Shown: positions 16,633 through 29,097, counted from the stretch's first letter. The stretch: 64,000 bases of DNA from Flavobacterium psychrophilum (GCA_945860385.1 CAMAQD010000001.1:124001-188000); one strand, 5' to 3'. The notes: generated by a model not told the origin, from the sequence alone. Numbers and translations are program-made.

Positions 16633-18273
16633 GGCTTTTGCATGGTTTAATGCGGAATCCGAAACCACAGTTCCTGATAACATTTGCGCAATCTCGACAA
16701 TGCGTTCTTCGCCAGACAATAATCGTAATTCCGATTGTGTGTCCTCGCCAACGGTTGCTTTAGAAACCTTGAAATGCGCCGTTCCTTTGGCTGCAATTTG
16801 TGGCAAATGGGTAATGGCGAATATTTGCATCGTCTGACTCATTTCTTTCATAATCTCGCCCATTCTATTGGCAATTTCACCAGAAACACCTGTGTCGATT
16901 TCATCAAAAATTAAGGTTGGTAATTTTGAATATTGTGCTAATATTGCTTTAACAGCCAACATAATCCTTGACATTTCACCTCCAGAAGCTACTTTTTTTA
17001 ACAAGCCAAAATCGGTTCCTTTATTGGCCGAAAATAAAAACTGAAGTTCGTCTTTTCCGTTTTCGAAATAAGTTGAAGCCCAATTTAAATCCATTTTGAA
17101 ACGAACATTTGGCATTCCTAAAGTCTCTAAAATTGAAATTAGTTTTTGAGATAATATAGGAACTGCTTTAACTCTTTTGTCGTGAATCGCTTTGGACAAA
17201 GTATCTAAAGCTTCTGTTTTTTGCTGAATAGAATCGTTCATAGAAGCTATTTCGTGTTCCAGATTCCCTAATTCAAATACCGAATTCTCCAATTTGGTTT
17301 GAATTTCTAACAACTCATCAACGGTGGCAACTTGGTGTTTCTTTTGCAGAGTATATATTAATTGCAACTTCTGGCTGATTAATTCTAATTGTTCAGGATC
17401 GTTAATGAGTTTCTCTGAACAACGATTCAATTCATCCGAAATATCGTCAAATTCAATCGTAAGACTTGTAATTCTTTCTACTAACGAAAAATATTCGGGT
17501 GAAAATGAAGCGATTTTTTGCAAAGAAACCTTGATTTCCTTCAAATTGTGCATCACTCCTATTTGTTCTTCATTGGCAATAGCCAAAGATTTATCGATAG
17601 ATTCCTTAATTATTTCGACATTATTCAACTTTTCAAAATCAGCTTCAAGGGTTTCTTGCTCGCCAGATTTCAAATTGGCTGCAATCAATTCGTCTAATAG
17701 AAAAGTGTTGTATTCTTTCTCTTTATATGATTCAGCTTGTTTTTTAAGCAACGAATTCAACTTCGATTTATCGGATTTATAACTTTTTAAAAGCGTTTGA
17801 TACTCTAAAATACCTCCTTGATTAGCAGCAATGGCATCGATAATTTCGAACTGAACTTTCTCCTCGGACAATTCCTGCGTTTGATGTTGGGAGTGAATGT
17901 CTATCAAAAACAAACTTAATTCTTGCAATTCCTGAAGGTTTACAGGACTGTCATTGATAAAAGCCCTAGATTTTCCGGAAGGAAGAATTTCACGACGAAT
18001 GATGGTTTCGTCTTCATAATCTAAATCATTTGCTTCAAAAAAGGGGCGCAAATTGTATTTTGATATAGCAAAATGAGCTTCGATGACGCACTTTTCTTCT
18101 TTGTTTTTTAAGGAAGTTAAATCGGCTCTTTTTCCTAAAACCAATCCTAAAGCACCTAAAATTATGGATTTTCCTGCACCAGTTTCTCCAGTAATAATCG
18201 AAAATCCTTTAGAAAAATCGATGGACAATTTTTCGATTAAAGCATAGTTTTTTATCGACAGAGAAGTTATCAT
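16621..18273 (-). CDS. recN: DNA repair protein RecN
   Basis: SMC-like ATPase that acts in double-strand break repair. The Walker A is GETGAGKSIILGALGL near residue 30, a long coiled coil spans about residues 150-370, and the signature and Walker B lie in SGGEMSRIMLAVKA and TLIFDEIDTGVSGEIA. At 550 residues the length is normal. It sits downstream of DUF4835 in the order bamD-rpoZ-coaBC-DUF4835-recN, a cluster I know from other Flavobacteriaceae. Confidence 0.96.
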   Translation of the reverse strand: MITSLSIKNYALIEKLSIDFSKGFSIITGETGAGKSIILGALGLVLGKRADLTSLKNKEEKCVIEAHFAISKYNLRPFFEANDLDYEDETIIRREILPSGKSRAFINDSPVNLQELQELSLFLIDIHSQHQTQELSEEKVQFEIIDAIAANQGGILEYQTLLKSYKSDKSKLNSLLKKQAESYKEKEYNTFLLDELIAANLKSGEQETLEADFEKLNNVEIIKESIDKSLAIANEEQIGVMHNLKEIKVSLQKIASFSPEYFSLVERITSLTIEFDDISDELNRCSEKLINDPEQLELISQKLQLIYTLQKKHQVATVDELLEIQTKLENSVFELGNLEHEIASMNDSIQQKTEALDTLSKAIHDKRVKAVPILSQKLISILETLGMPNVRFKMDLNWASTYFENGKDELQFLFSANKGTDFGLLKKVASGGEMSRIMLAVKAILAQYSKLPTLIFDEIDTGVSGEIANRMGEIMKEMSQTMQIFAITHLPQIAAKGTAHFKVSKATVGEDTQSELRLLSGEERIVEIAQMLSGTVVSDSALNHAKALLN

Positions 18274-18323
18274 TTATATAATATTTGAAAAAGGATTGTA
18301 AAATTAAAAAAGTAAGAGGACAA

Positions 18324-19208
18324 TTAATATTTAATATTAGCCCATATACTGGCGTTTAACGGAGATGTTTTATTTAAACTTTCCACTAAATCTGCAATGG
18401 GAATGTTGGGTCCACCCGAAAAAATAGAAACAATTTCGTCAGATTTAGCATCAAAAAAAAGTCGGGTTAAGAACGCATTTGGCTTCGCCGCATTTAATTT
18501 TCCAATATTTAACAAGGCTAATTTAATTTTTTCTTTTGCAGTTTTTAAATCTTGAGTCATTATGTCTAAACCTGAATGGTACAAAAACAAAGATTGTCGA
18601 AGATCATTATAGGCGGGTGCCAATAAATCATTTACCATAAAATACCTGCTGTTGTTTCCGTCTGATGGACTCCAGCCCTTATAACCACTTTGTTGGGCAA
18701 CATTTGCAATGTTTTGAGCGGTTTCAAAAAAAGGATTTCCACCCACAGCTATAAAAGTATCTGTGTCCAATCCTATAATTATATGGCTGTAAAAAGAAAT
18801 CACAGAAACTAAATTCGATTCAAACTCAGCTGGATTGAAGATTAGCGGTTGGAACTCGGTATAATTAAAACTGAAATCTTTATCATTATAATTCAATATT
18901 GGAGTTGAATAAGAAGAATTATAAACGAGTCGAGAGGATTGAACTTGGATTGTAGCTGTATATTTATCCGATTCATAAGAATTGAGTGTTATATACATAG
19001 AACAATTTATCTTTTCATTTTGTTTGAATATTTGTCCTGTCCACTGTGTTTGATTGATAAATTCGCTCAACGAGGTTTGCAGTGTTTTGAAAACTTGTTG
19101 ATTTGCGTTTGGTAATTTTTCGGCATTTACGGTAACTGTGCAGCTTAACTCCTGAGAATGAGCAATTCCAAAAGTAAGCATTAAGAAAAAAACAATTATT
19201 CTAGTCAT
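18324..19208 (-). CDS. DUF4835 family exported protein
   Basis: 294 residues with a signal peptide (residues 1-18, FFLMLTFGIAHSQ). The body matches DUF4835: SCTVTVNAEKLPNANQQVF, then FINQTQWTGQIF, and FYSHIIIGLDTDTF in the middle. In Flavobacteria this family is regularly found beside recN and coaBC, as here. The role is unknown; a periplasmic or outer-membrane-linked location follows from the signal peptide. Spacing to recN is 50 nt. Confidence 0.88.
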   Translation of the reverse strand: MTRIIVFFLMLTFGIAHSQELSCTVTVNAEKLPNANQQVFKTLQTSLSEFINQTQWTGQIFKQNEKINCSMYITLNSYESDKYTATIQVQSSRLVYNSSYSTPILNYNDKDFSFNYTEFQPLIFNPAEFESNLVSVISFYSHIIIGLDTDTFIAVGGNPFFETAQNIANVAQQSGYKGWSPSDGNNSRYFMVNDLLAPAYNDLRQSLFLYHSGLDIMTQDLKTAKEKIKLALLNIGKLNAAKPNAFLTRLFFDAKSDEIVSIFSGGPNIPIADLVESLNKTSPLNASIWANIKY

Positions 19209-19279
19209 ACGGAGTTACTATTTATTATTTGATATGGAATGTGCGCAAATTATCATGATTCTTAATCCTATTCACAGTC

Positions 19280-20491
19280 TCATTTCGTGAAATGGGCAAC
19301 AATTTTGTTTAAAATATCATCAGCAACGGCTTCTTTCGATTTTAACTCCATTGGTTCTACTTTAAATTTTTTGTCAATAAAAGTAATTTTATTGGTTGGT
19401 TTTCCAAAACCAGCACCTTCATCTTGCAAAGAATTTAGAACTATCAAATCTAAGTTTTTTTTCTGAATTTTAGACTTTGCATTATCAATTTCATTTTCAG
19501 TTTCCAATGCAAAACCAACTAAAAACTGATTTTTCTTGATTTCGCCCAATGAAGCTAGAATATCTTTTGTTTTTTCGAGTTCGATTGAAAACTCATTTGC
19601 ATCTTTTTTTAATTTTTGAATCGAAACATGCTTTGGTTTATAATCCGCCACTGCTGCTGCTGCAATAGCCACATCTACATTGTCAAAATACTGATGGCAA
19701 GCATCATACATTTCCTCAGCCGAAACTACAGGAACTACATTAACCAAATGATTATCAATTTTTAAATGAGTAGGTCCAGTAACTAAAACCACTGAAGCCC
19801 CCAGATTTGCTGCACTTTGAGCAATGTCAAAACCCATTTTACCAGTCGAATGATTTCCTATAAAACGCACAGGATCTATTGCTTCGTATGTTGGGCCTGC
19901 AGTAATTAGTATCTTTTTTCCCTTGAGAGGTAACTTAGCTTCTAAATCGGCTTCTAAAAATGCCACAATATGTTCAGGTTCAGACATTCTTCCTTCGCCT
20001 GATAAACCACTTGCTAATTCGCCTGATTCAGCAGGAATTATTGTATCTCCAAACAATTTTAATTTATGAAAACTCTCCAATGTTGAAGGATGAATATACA
20101 TATCCAAATCCATTGCAGGCGCAAAATATACTGGGCATTTTGCCGATAAATAAGTGGCAATTAAAAGATTGTCGCAAGTACCATTTGCCATTTTAGACAA
20201 CGTGTTTGCCGTTGCAGGAGCAATAACTATCAAATCAGCCCAAAGACCCAATTCGACGTGACTGTTCCATTTTTCGTTCTCCTCATCCTGATTGTAAAAA
20301 CTGGAATAAACAGGATTTTTGGACAAGGTAGATAAGGTAAGTGGTGTTATAAAATCCTTAGAAGCAGGTGTCATTATCACTTGGACATGTGCACCTGCTT
20401 TTATAAAAAGTCGAACTAATGTAGCTGTTTTATAGGCTGCAATTCCACCGGAAATACCCAGTAAAATTTTTTTTCCGCTTAAAACTGACAT
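19280..20491 (-). CDS. coaBC: Bifunctional phosphopantothenoylcysteine decarboxylase / phosphopantothenate-cysteine ligase
   Basis: Catalyses two consecutive steps of CoA synthesis. The N-terminal flavin-dependent decarboxylase (residues 1-185) has KKILLGISGGIAAYK, the active-site His in SHVELGLWAD and PAMDLDMY. The C-terminal ligase has ITAGPTYEAIDPVRFIGNHSTGKMG near residue 200 and the family's VADYKPK and KTKDIL stretches. At 403 residues it is full length. It starts 10 nt after the rpoZ stop. Together with coaE (13664-14245) two CoA genes lie in the window. Confidence 0.96.
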   Translation of the reverse strand: MSVLSGKKILLGISGGIAAYKTATLVRLFIKAGAHVQVIMTPASKDFITPLTLSTLSKNPVYSSFYNQDEENEKWNSHVELGLWADLIVIAPATANTLSKMANGTCDNLLIATYLSAKCPVYFAPAMDLDMYIHPSTLESFHKLKLFGDTIIPAESGELASGLSGEGRMSEPEHIVAFLEADLEAKLPLKGKKILITAGPTYEAIDPVRFIGNHSTGKMGFDIAQSAANLGASVVLVTGPTHLKIDNHLVNVVPVVSAEEMYDACHQYFDNVDVAIAAAAVADYKPKHVSIQKLKKDANEFSIELEKTKDILASLGEIKKNQFLVGFALETENEIDNAKSKIQKKNLDLIVLNSLQDEGAGFGKPTNKITFIDKKFKVEPMELKSKEAVADDILNKIVAHFTK

Positions 20492-20501
20492 TTATATCGA
20501 T

Positions 20502-20819
20502 TTATTTGGTTCCTTCTCTGTGGTAGATTTTACCTTCTAACCACTCTTGAACAGCTAAAGCGTGAGGTTTAGGCAATTTTTCGTAAAACTTAGAAACTTC
20601 TATTTGTTCTTTGTTTTCAAAAACTTCTTCAAGACTGTCATTGTAAGTAGCGAACTCTTCCAATTTTTCGGTCAATTCTTTTTTGATTTCAGAATTGATT
20701 TGGTTTGCTCTTTTGGCCATAATAGTTATAGCCTCATATACATTTCCTGTAGGCTCTTCTATAACATTTTTATTATATGTTATTGTATTTACCGGAGCAT
20801 TTGTCTTTCTTAAATCCAT
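20502..20819 (-). CDS. rpoZ: DNA-directed RNA polymerase omega subunit (Bacteroidota type)
   Basis: 105 residues. The N-terminal half holds the omega-like helix pattern GNVYEAITIMAKRANQINSEIK, in which the family's A-I-x-x-x-A-x-R-A core is kept. The C-terminal extension (LPKPHALAVQEWLEGKIY) is typical of the Flavobacterial form. Omega helps fold and assemble the beta' subunit. Its place between bamD and coaBC is the usual one in this family. Confidence 0.85.
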   Translation of the reverse strand: MDLRKTNAPVNTITYNKNVIEEPTGNVYEAITIMAKRANQINSEIKKELTEKLEEFATYNDSLEEVFENKEQIEVSKFYEKLPKPHALAVQEWLEGKIYHREGTK

Positions 20820-20830
20820 TACGTTATTTA

Positions 20831-21628
20831 TTATTTAGTGAAATTTTTTAAATCGGTTTCAATTCGAACAAACATTTCGTCTGCTTCTTTTTTGTGTTTT
20901 GTATCTGGTTTAAATTTAATTAAACTCGTGTAGGCTGTTTTAGCAATATTTAAACGTTCTTCCATTTTATCTGGCACACTATTTATTGCTAATTGGTAAG
21001 CTGAATCGTATTTATAGAAAAGAGCGTCTTCTTTGTAAGGTGTTCCCGGATAATCTGAAACAAAATTATCAAGTGCTACCATTGCAGCTTTATACTCCAT
21101 TATAGTATTGTATTGCTTGGCATTTTCAAAGACTTTTTTCTCAATTTTATCATTTAGTTCTCTCAAAGATTTATTGGCCTCTGGTAAGTAAGTCGAATTG
21201 GGATAAGCATCTATAAATCCTTGCAATTTTTCAATGGCCTTGAAAGTATCTACTTGATCTAAACTATAAGCTGGCGAAAGTTTTGAAAAACATTTTGCAC
21301 CAAGATAAGCGGCTTCTTCAATTTTTTCACTTTTTGGATAACCCGAAGTAAAACTTTCGAACTGATAAGCTGCTAAATAATATTGTTTTGTATTGTAATA
21401 CGACATTGAAAACATATAAAATAATTTCTCAGCCTGAGGTTTCCCTCTATAGGATGGTGCAATTTGTTCTAGGAGCCGAATGGATTCCGTATATTTTCCT
21501 GCATCATACAATTTAGTCGCCATTTCAAACTTTACAGCTACATCCTCTGATTTTAATGCTTTTTGATATTCACTACAAGAAGCGAAAACAACCAAAAGAA
21601 GGAACAACATTACTATTTTTTTACTCAC
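20831..21628 (-). CDS. bamD: Outer membrane assembly lipoprotein BamD
   Basis: TPR lipoprotein of the BAM complex that inserts beta-barrel proteins into the outer membrane. The chosen GTG start at 21628 gives a clean lipoprotein signal: MSKKIVMLFLL followed by VVFASC with the lipidated Cys, then SEYQKALKSED. TPR helices follow (YDAGKYTESIRLLEQIAPSY, YYLAAYQFESFTSGYPKS). The open frame reaches back to an ATG at 21772, but that codon lies upstream of the expected transcript start, so the shorter form is right; an ATG at 21610 is a less likely alternative. About 265 residues. Confidence 0.9.
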   Translation of the reverse strand: MSKKIVMLFLLLVVFASCSEYQKALKSEDVAVKFEMATKLYDAGKYTESIRLLEQIAPSYRGKPQAEKLFYMFSMSYYNTKQYYLAAYQFESFTSGYPKSEKIEEAAYLGAKCFSKLSPAYSLDQVDTFKAIEKLQGFIDAYPNSTYLPEANKSLRELNDKIEKKVFENAKQYNTIMEYKAAMVALDNFVSDYPGTPYKEDALFYKYDSAYQLAINSVPDKMEERLNIAKTAYTSLIKFKPDTKHKKEADEMFVRIETDLKNFTK

Positions 21629-21769
21629 AATTATGATATTTTTTTTGATTTTTTGACCCAAACCATTTTGGTGAACAGATGAAATAATCTTCGAATTCAT
21701 TTTTTTACTTTGATTTGCAACATAAAGGAAAACTAGAGCTTTCAAAAAAAAATACAAAAGTTCAGGGCG

Positions 21770-21799
21770 CAAATTTAGGTAATAATTCGGCCATTACAA
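21770..21799 (-). promoter_or_regulatory. Promoter of the bamD-rpoZ-coaBC cluster (TTG-N19-TAAATTTG)
   Basis: On the minus strand TTG (21799-21797), exactly 19 nt, then TAAATTTG (21777-21770). Transcription should start near 21764, leaving a leader of about 135 nt before the GTG of bamD. Confidence 0.82.
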
Positions 21800-21830
21800 A
21801 ATATATTTTTTTATGCTAAGAAGCAGAGTT

Positions 21831-22718
21831 TTATGTCAGTTTATTAATTTTTTTGACAAATTGATTGATTCTGTTTTCAAGAGATTCATCTACTTTTACT
21901 AATGGCAAACGAACAGTATTCTCTGCCAAACCCAATGATTGAAAGACTTGTTTGATTCCCGCGGGATTTCCTTGCTCGAAAATCATATCGATACTATCGG
22001 AAAAAAGGTATTGTAATTTAAACGCATCATCCACTTTTCTATTCAAGCCCAAACGAATCATTTCGGAAAATTCTTTTGGAAAACCTTGGCCAATTACTGA
22101 AATCACGCCAGAACCACCCGCTAAAACCATTGGCAAAGCAATCATATCGTCACCAGAAAGTACAAGAAAATCTTTTGGTTTATCTTTTATTATTCGCATA
22201 GCTTGAATCATATCACCAGCGGCTTCTTTGATTGCCACTAAATTTTTGAAATCATTGGCTAATCGAATCACTGTTGATGGCAAAACATTACTTCCTGTTC
22301 TGCTAGGAACATTGTAAATAATAACCGGAATTGGTGAAGCCTCAGCAACGGCTTTAAAATGTTGGTAAATTCCTTCTTGCGTGGGTTTGTTGTAATATGG
22401 CGAAATGGAAAGAATGGCATCAAATTGCGATAAATCTCTTGTTTTAAGTTCTTCGACAACTTCGGCAGTATTATTTCCGCCAACTCCTAAAACCATAGGT
22501 AATCTTCCTTTGTTAGTCTCGACTACGGTCTTAATAACAAATTCTTTTTCATCCACAGTCATAGTTGCGCTTTCAGCAGTTGTACCAAGGATAACAAGAT
22601 ATTCTACACCTCCATCAATAGAAAGATTTACTATTCTGATTAATGCTTCGGTGTCTATTGACAAATCTTTTTTAAATGGAGTTGCTAGGGCAACGCCTGT
22701 TCCAATTAATGATTGCAT
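21831..22718 (-). CDS. dapA: 4-hydroxy-tetrahydrodipicolinate synthase
   Basis: Condenses pyruvate with aspartate semialdehyde, the first committed step toward diaminopimelate and lysine. The TIM-barrel protein has GTTAESATM near residue 45, the catalytic Tyr in [11 protein letters not shown] and the Schiff-base Lys in [11 protein letters not shown]. At 295 residues it is full length. It starts 8 nt after the DUF6913 gene, so the two are likely cotranscribed. Confidence 0.96.
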   Translation of the reverse strand: MQSLIGTGVALATPFKKDLSIDTEALIRIVNLSIDGGVEYLVILGTTAESATMTVDEKEFVIKTVVETNKGRLPMVLGVGGNNTAEVVEELKTRDLSQFDAILSISPYYNKPTQEGIYQHFKAVAEASPIPVIIYNVPSRTGSNVLPSTVIRLANDFKNLVAIKEAAGDMIQAMRIIKDKPKDFLVLSGDDMIALPMVLAGGSGVISVIGQGFPKEFSEMIRLGLNRKVDDAFKLQYLFSDSIDMIFEQGNPAGIKQVFQSLGLAENTVRLPLVKVDESLENRINQFVKKINKLT

Positions 22719-22726
22719 AATTTGTT

Positions 22727-23245
22727 TTATATTTTATTTAATATTTTTAAGTACCTGAATAATTCGTGAACAAAAACAGTATGATTTTCAACATTGGTAT
22801 TAATCATCAAATGGTTTAATTTTTTATCAACCGAAGAAAAACCAACTTTGAATTGTGCTCTTGAATGATTAGTTACTTTTTTTAAAAATGCTTTTTCAAC
22901 ATCGTAATAACTTATTAATAAATCGAATTTTTCTTTTATAAATTCTCTCACGACAGGTTCTGTAATTTGTGCATTCCAATTCAGATGTTTTATTCCAAAA
23001 GTGGGATGAGAATACACTTCGCTTTTCTTCCATTTATCTCTATACACAATAATTTTTATATTGCTTTCAGAAATTCCATTCAACATTATTTCTTCTATCA
23101 AAGCATCCTTTTCTAAAAAATAACTTTCATCAATAAGCAAACCAACAGTCTGGACAGGGCTTATCTCTTTGCTAATGGTAGTATTATGTAAATTATTTTT
23201 TAAAAATTTTAATAAAAAATAATTCTTTATATAATTTAAAAACAT
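22727..23245 (-). CDS. DUF6913-type hypothetical protein
   Basis: 172 residues, no signal peptide. Mixed alpha/beta sequence with [20 protein letters not shown], a central [16 protein letters not shown], and [19 protein letters not shown] followed by FKVGFSS. I recognise this as the Flavobacterial family placed upstream of dapA (DUF6913), whose role is unknown. The fold pattern, with alternating strands and KVGF near the end, could fit a glycosyltransferase- or nucleotide-binding-like domain, but no motif proves it. Confidence 0.75.
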   Translation of the reverse strand: MFLNYIKNYFLLKFLKNNLHNTTISKEISPVQTVGLLIDESYFLEKDALIEEIMLNGISESNIKIIVYRDKWKKSEVYSHPTFGIKHLNWNAQITEPVVREFIKEKFDLLISYYDVEKAFLKKVTNHSRAQFKVGFSSVDKKLNHLMINTNVENHTVFVHELFRYLKILNKI

Positions 23246-23292
23246 ATTACTTTTACCTGATTACAAAATTAATTAATTAAGTCTCATTTCAG

Positions 23293-24072
23293 ATGGTAAA
23301 TCTAAAAAAGTATAATGGAGTTTTAAAACTTTTTGTTATATTCTTAACACTTTTATTTGTTGTTTCCTGTGGGAAACAAAGTTACTATGTTTCAAAAATT
23401 GAAGGTAAACGAATCACAGTTACCGACAAAGAAACTCAAAATCAACAAATTGAAAACTACGTAAAACCGTATCGAGAACATATTAACAAAGATTTGGACA
23501 GCGTTTTAGCGTATTGCCCAGAAACTTTAGATAAAAGCGATGGGAAATGGCAATCTACTATTGGAAATCTTATGGCAGATGTCACCTTGTTAAGAGGAAA
23601 TTTAGTTTTTAAAGCTCGCGAAAAAAAAACCATCGACTTGTGTATTCTCAACAGCGGTGGGATTCGTTCTATCTTACCCAAAGGAAATGTAACCTCACGA
23701 ACCGCTTTTGAAATAATGCCTTTTGAAAATGGTCTAGTAGTTATAGCCTTGAAAGGGGAACAGATTTTTGAATTGGTGGATTATTTTATTGCGACTCAAA
23801 AGCCACATCCTTTATCAGGAATTACATTTACTATTGGCAAAGATAAGTTGGCAAAAAATATTTTAGTGCAAGGAAAACCAGTCGAAAAAGATGTTGTCTA
23901 TTATGTAGCAACCAATGATTATTTATCGAATGGTGGCGACAATATGAACTTCTTCAAAAAAGGAATTCAAAAATACGATTTAGATTACAAGTTGCGAAAT
24001 GTGTTGATTGATTACTTCAAGGAAGTCGATACGATTCCCGTCATAAAAGATGTGAGAGTTAGTGTTGAATAA
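23293..24072 (+). CDS. 5'-nucleotidase C-terminal domain lipoprotein
   Basis: 259 residues. A lipoprotein signal ends at VVSC (about residue 26). The rest is the substrate-specificity domain of UshA-type 5'-nucleotidases: LMADVTLLRG, ILNSGGIRSILPKGNVT, MPFENGLVVIALKGEQI and a C-terminal YYVATNDYLSNGGDNM. The catalytic metallophosphoesterase half is encoded by a separate gene at 24282, so one enzyme is split over two proteins that probably pair in the periplasm. Nucleotide salvage is the likely job. Confidence 0.9.
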   Translation: MVNLKKYNGVLKLFVIFLTLLFVVSCGKQSYYVSKIEGKRITVTDKETQNQQIENYVKPYREHINKDLDSVLAYCPETLDKSDGKWQSTIGNLMADVTLLRGNLVFKAREKKTIDLCILNSGGIRSILPKGNVTSRTAFEIMPFENGLVVIALKGEQIFELVDYFIATQKPHPLSGITFTIGKDKLAKNILVQGKPVEKDVVYYVATNDYLSNGGDNMNFFKKGIQKYDLDYKLRNVLIDYFKEVDTIPVIKDVRVSVE

Positions 24073-24112
24073 TATTTTAGATTGTAGTTTTAAATAAATT
24101 AAATGTTTAGTT

Positions 24113-24270
24113 ACCCTGTAGCCTAGCCCCGATTACTTCACATAGCTTCCATTTAAAGTGGAGTTCAGTGAACTTCGTTTGAAGAGGAAATCCCACGCTT
24201 TTTTGCGTGGATTGTAATGGAAAGCGGGACACGAGCAAAGCGAACTGACGAAGTAAATAGCTCCAAAAAA
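24113..24270. repeat. Dispersed intergenic element, inverted relative of 9438-9589
   Basis: The element runs from a TAGCCCCGATTA-type end to AATAGCTCC and contains several small palindromes, the clearest being CCACGC-TTTTTT-GCGTGG. It separates the two 5'-nucleotidase halves. No gene is seen in it. Confidence 0.6.
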
Positions 24271-24281
24271 AAAGACAAAAA

Positions 24282-25193
24282 ATGAAAAGAAGAGATTTTA
24301 TTGAAAAAACAGCTGCAAGTACGGCATTGTTAAGTTTAGGGTTGTCGTTGAGTAGTTTTAAATCAAACCTCAAACACATAACAATACTTCACACAAATGA
24401 TGTTCACAGCCATATCGACCCATTTCCATTGGATGATCCTCGTAATCCAAATATGGGCGGCGTGGCGAGAAGGGCTTCGTTGATAGAAACCATTCGGCAA
24501 GAAAATCCAAATGTTTTGCTGCTGGATGCAGGCGATATATTTCAGGGAACTCCTTATTTTAATTATTATGGAGGAGAATTGGAGTTCAAACTAATGAGTA
24601 TGATGAAATATGATTTGTCAACCATAGGAAATCACGATTTTGATAATGGTGTCGATGGTTTGACAGCCCAAATGCCTCACGCAACTTTCGAATTTGTTTC
24701 GGCAAACTACGATTTTAAGAATACTTCGATGGATGGTTTTGTAAAACCTTTTAAAATTTTTAATAAAAACGGAATTAAAATTGGTGTTTTTGGACTTGGA
24801 ATTGAACTACAAGGGTTGGTAGATAAAAACATGTCTAAAGAAACTGTTTACAATGATCCTTTAGAAACTGCTCAGGATATGATTCGAATTCTGAAAAAAG
24901 AAAATAAATGCGATTTGGTTATTTGCCTATCGCACCTGGGCTACAGATATAGCAAAGACGACTCTAATAAAATATCCGATTTAAAACTAGCCGAACAAAC
25001 AAAAGATATTGATTTAATTATTGGTGGTCACACCCATACTTTTCTTGACAAACCCACTATTGTAAAAAACCTCGATGGAAAAGAAGTTTTGGTCAATCAA
25101 GTAGGTTGCTACGGCATCAATTTAGGTCGAATTGATTTTTATTTTGATAATGATAAGTCGAAAATTGCTAACGGAAAATCAATTGTCGTTTGA
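24282..25193 (+). CDS. Tat-exported metallophosphatase, catalytic half of a 5'-nucleotidase
   Basis: 303 residues. The N-terminus MKRRDFIEKTAAS followed by a hydrophobic stretch is a twin-arginine signal. The metallophosphoesterase motifs are in order: LHTNDVHSHIDP, LDAGDIFQGTPY, TIGNHDFDNG, CLSHLGYRYSKDD and GGHTHTF. The C-terminal specificity domain of UshA is absent because it is encoded by the preceding gene (23293-24072). The export routes seem to differ: Tat for this half, lipoprotein signal for the other. The 3' end overlaps the convergent membrane-protein gene by 15 nt. Confidence 0.92.
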   Translation: MKRRDFIEKTAASTALLSLGLSLSSFKSNLKHITILHTNDVHSHIDPFPLDDPRNPNMGGVARRASLIETIRQENPNVLLLDAGDIFQGTPYFNYYGGELEFKLMSMMKYDLSTIGNHDFDNGVDGLTAQMPHATFEFVSANYDFKNTSMDGFVKPFKIFNKNGIKIGVFGLGIELQGLVDKNMSKETVYNDPLETAQDMIRILKKENKCDLVICLSHLGYRYSKDDSNKISDLKLAEQTKDIDLIIGGHTHTFLDKPTIVKNLDGKEVLVNQVGCYGINLGRIDFYFDNDKSKIANGKSIVV

Positions 25194-25869
25194 TCTTTCT
25201 ATTGCTAAAACAAATTTATAAAAGGCAAAATAAACCGACGCATTCAAGAGCATTGCAATTGGTCTGAAGCTTATGGGTGAAAGTTCTGATAGATAATATT
25301 TCTCGATAAAAACAATGAAATATTGAGTAATGGACAACAGTCCGAAGATGAACAGCCAAGTCGTGTTTTTTTTACTTTTATTCATAACAAAATCGGATAA
25401 AGTTATCCCTGCGATGGTGGAAATTAAAATATTTTGAATAATCAAAATACCATAACTTCTTGTGGTTAGCTCTGTGGTAATGGACAGTAAGTAGAAGAAA
25501 AAAAACAAAAAAGGAATCATTGCTATAAATAAAGGAATATAATCCTTGAGTTCTATCAGTTTAATAATGTAATAAATAATGAGCAATCGATGTATAAAAA
25601 AGGCAATCAATCCTAGAAACAGCATCATCTCCGTGTCATAAATAAAAAACATGTTGGTAATTAAAGAAAAAAATATTGCAAAGAAAAAAAGTGGGTTTCT
25701 TTGCTTCGAAGTTTTCCAATAAAGCACCATTAACACTATTGAAATTAGAGGTTTAAAAATAAAGAGAAAAGGCTTGTACAAAAATAATTCAGCGGCAACT
25801 TCTACCATCGCAACAGAGAAATACAATGCTATTACTGACCTTTTAAGATTAAGCTCTATATTAAAAATT

Positions 25870-25898
<29 letters not shown>
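25179..25898 (-). CDS. YhhN/lysoplasmalogenase-like membrane protein
   Basis: 239 residues with seven to eight membrane segments. The pattern FKPLISIVLMVLYWK near residue 50, then SLITNMFFIYDTEMMLFLGLIAFFIHRLLIIYYI, fits the YhhN/TMEM86 family (lysoplasmalogenase-like), but the usual GD of the second motif reads TN here, so the active site may be altered. It overlaps the next gene upstream (25870-26556) by 29 nt. Activity on lysoplasmalogens is not established for Flavobacterial members. Confidence 0.65.
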
Positions 25899-28564
<2,666 letters not shown>

Positions 28565-28623
28565 CTATTTTAGCTTTTAAAATAAAGGACTAAAATAACC
28601 AAATAAATAGTAAAACGAAACTA

Positions 28624-29097
28624 TTACGATTCAATAATCGAAATAATTTGTTTGAATAATTGTCCGTCACTCAAAAAAGCACCTTGTTGAATTAATTGAA
28701 AAATAGAAGAATTGCGTTCTTCGGTAAATACTTTTTTACCTGTTTTGATTTCGATGGTGTCGGTAAACATATTGTCGCTCAACCATTGTAATCCTTCTTT
28801 AGTCAAGAAATTGGTTTCAGGAACCAATGATTTCAGCACAATTGATTGCACGTACGTATCAAAACATTTAAAAAGGAAAATATGATTTTTGGAGAAGTGC
28901 TCTAAATATTCGGCTCTACCCAAAACTCCTTCCCAAACCAAATCAGAGAAAACGTCTAATTCTTGTTCAGCAACCTCTGGTTTTTCAATTTTAATTTTGT
29001 CCCATTCTGCTTTATCAATGGCTTGAGTGGATAAGAAATTGATAAATTCCTGATGTAATTCTTCGAATTGTTCTTTAGTTAATCTTGAGTATTTCAT
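28624..29097 (-). CDS. DUF6495-type hypothetical protein
   Basis: 157 residues, cytosolic, acidic and mostly helical. It has the pattern YSRLTKEQFEELHQEFINFLS at the start and the strongly conserved FSDLVWEGVLGRAEYLEHFS and CFDTYVQSIVLKSL in the middle. I know it as a Bacteroidota family (DUF6495) with no known role. It lies 74 nt upstream of ligA, in line with the ribosomal operon but after a terminator. Confidence 0.8.
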   Translation of the reverse strand: MKYSRLTKEQFEELHQEFINFLSTQAIDKAEWDKIKIEKPEVAEQELDVFSDLVWEGVLGRAEYLEHFSKNHIFLFKCFDTYVQSIVLKSLVPETNFLTKEGLQWLSDNMFTDTIEIKTGKKVFTEERNSSIFQLIQQGAFLSDGQLFKQIISIIES

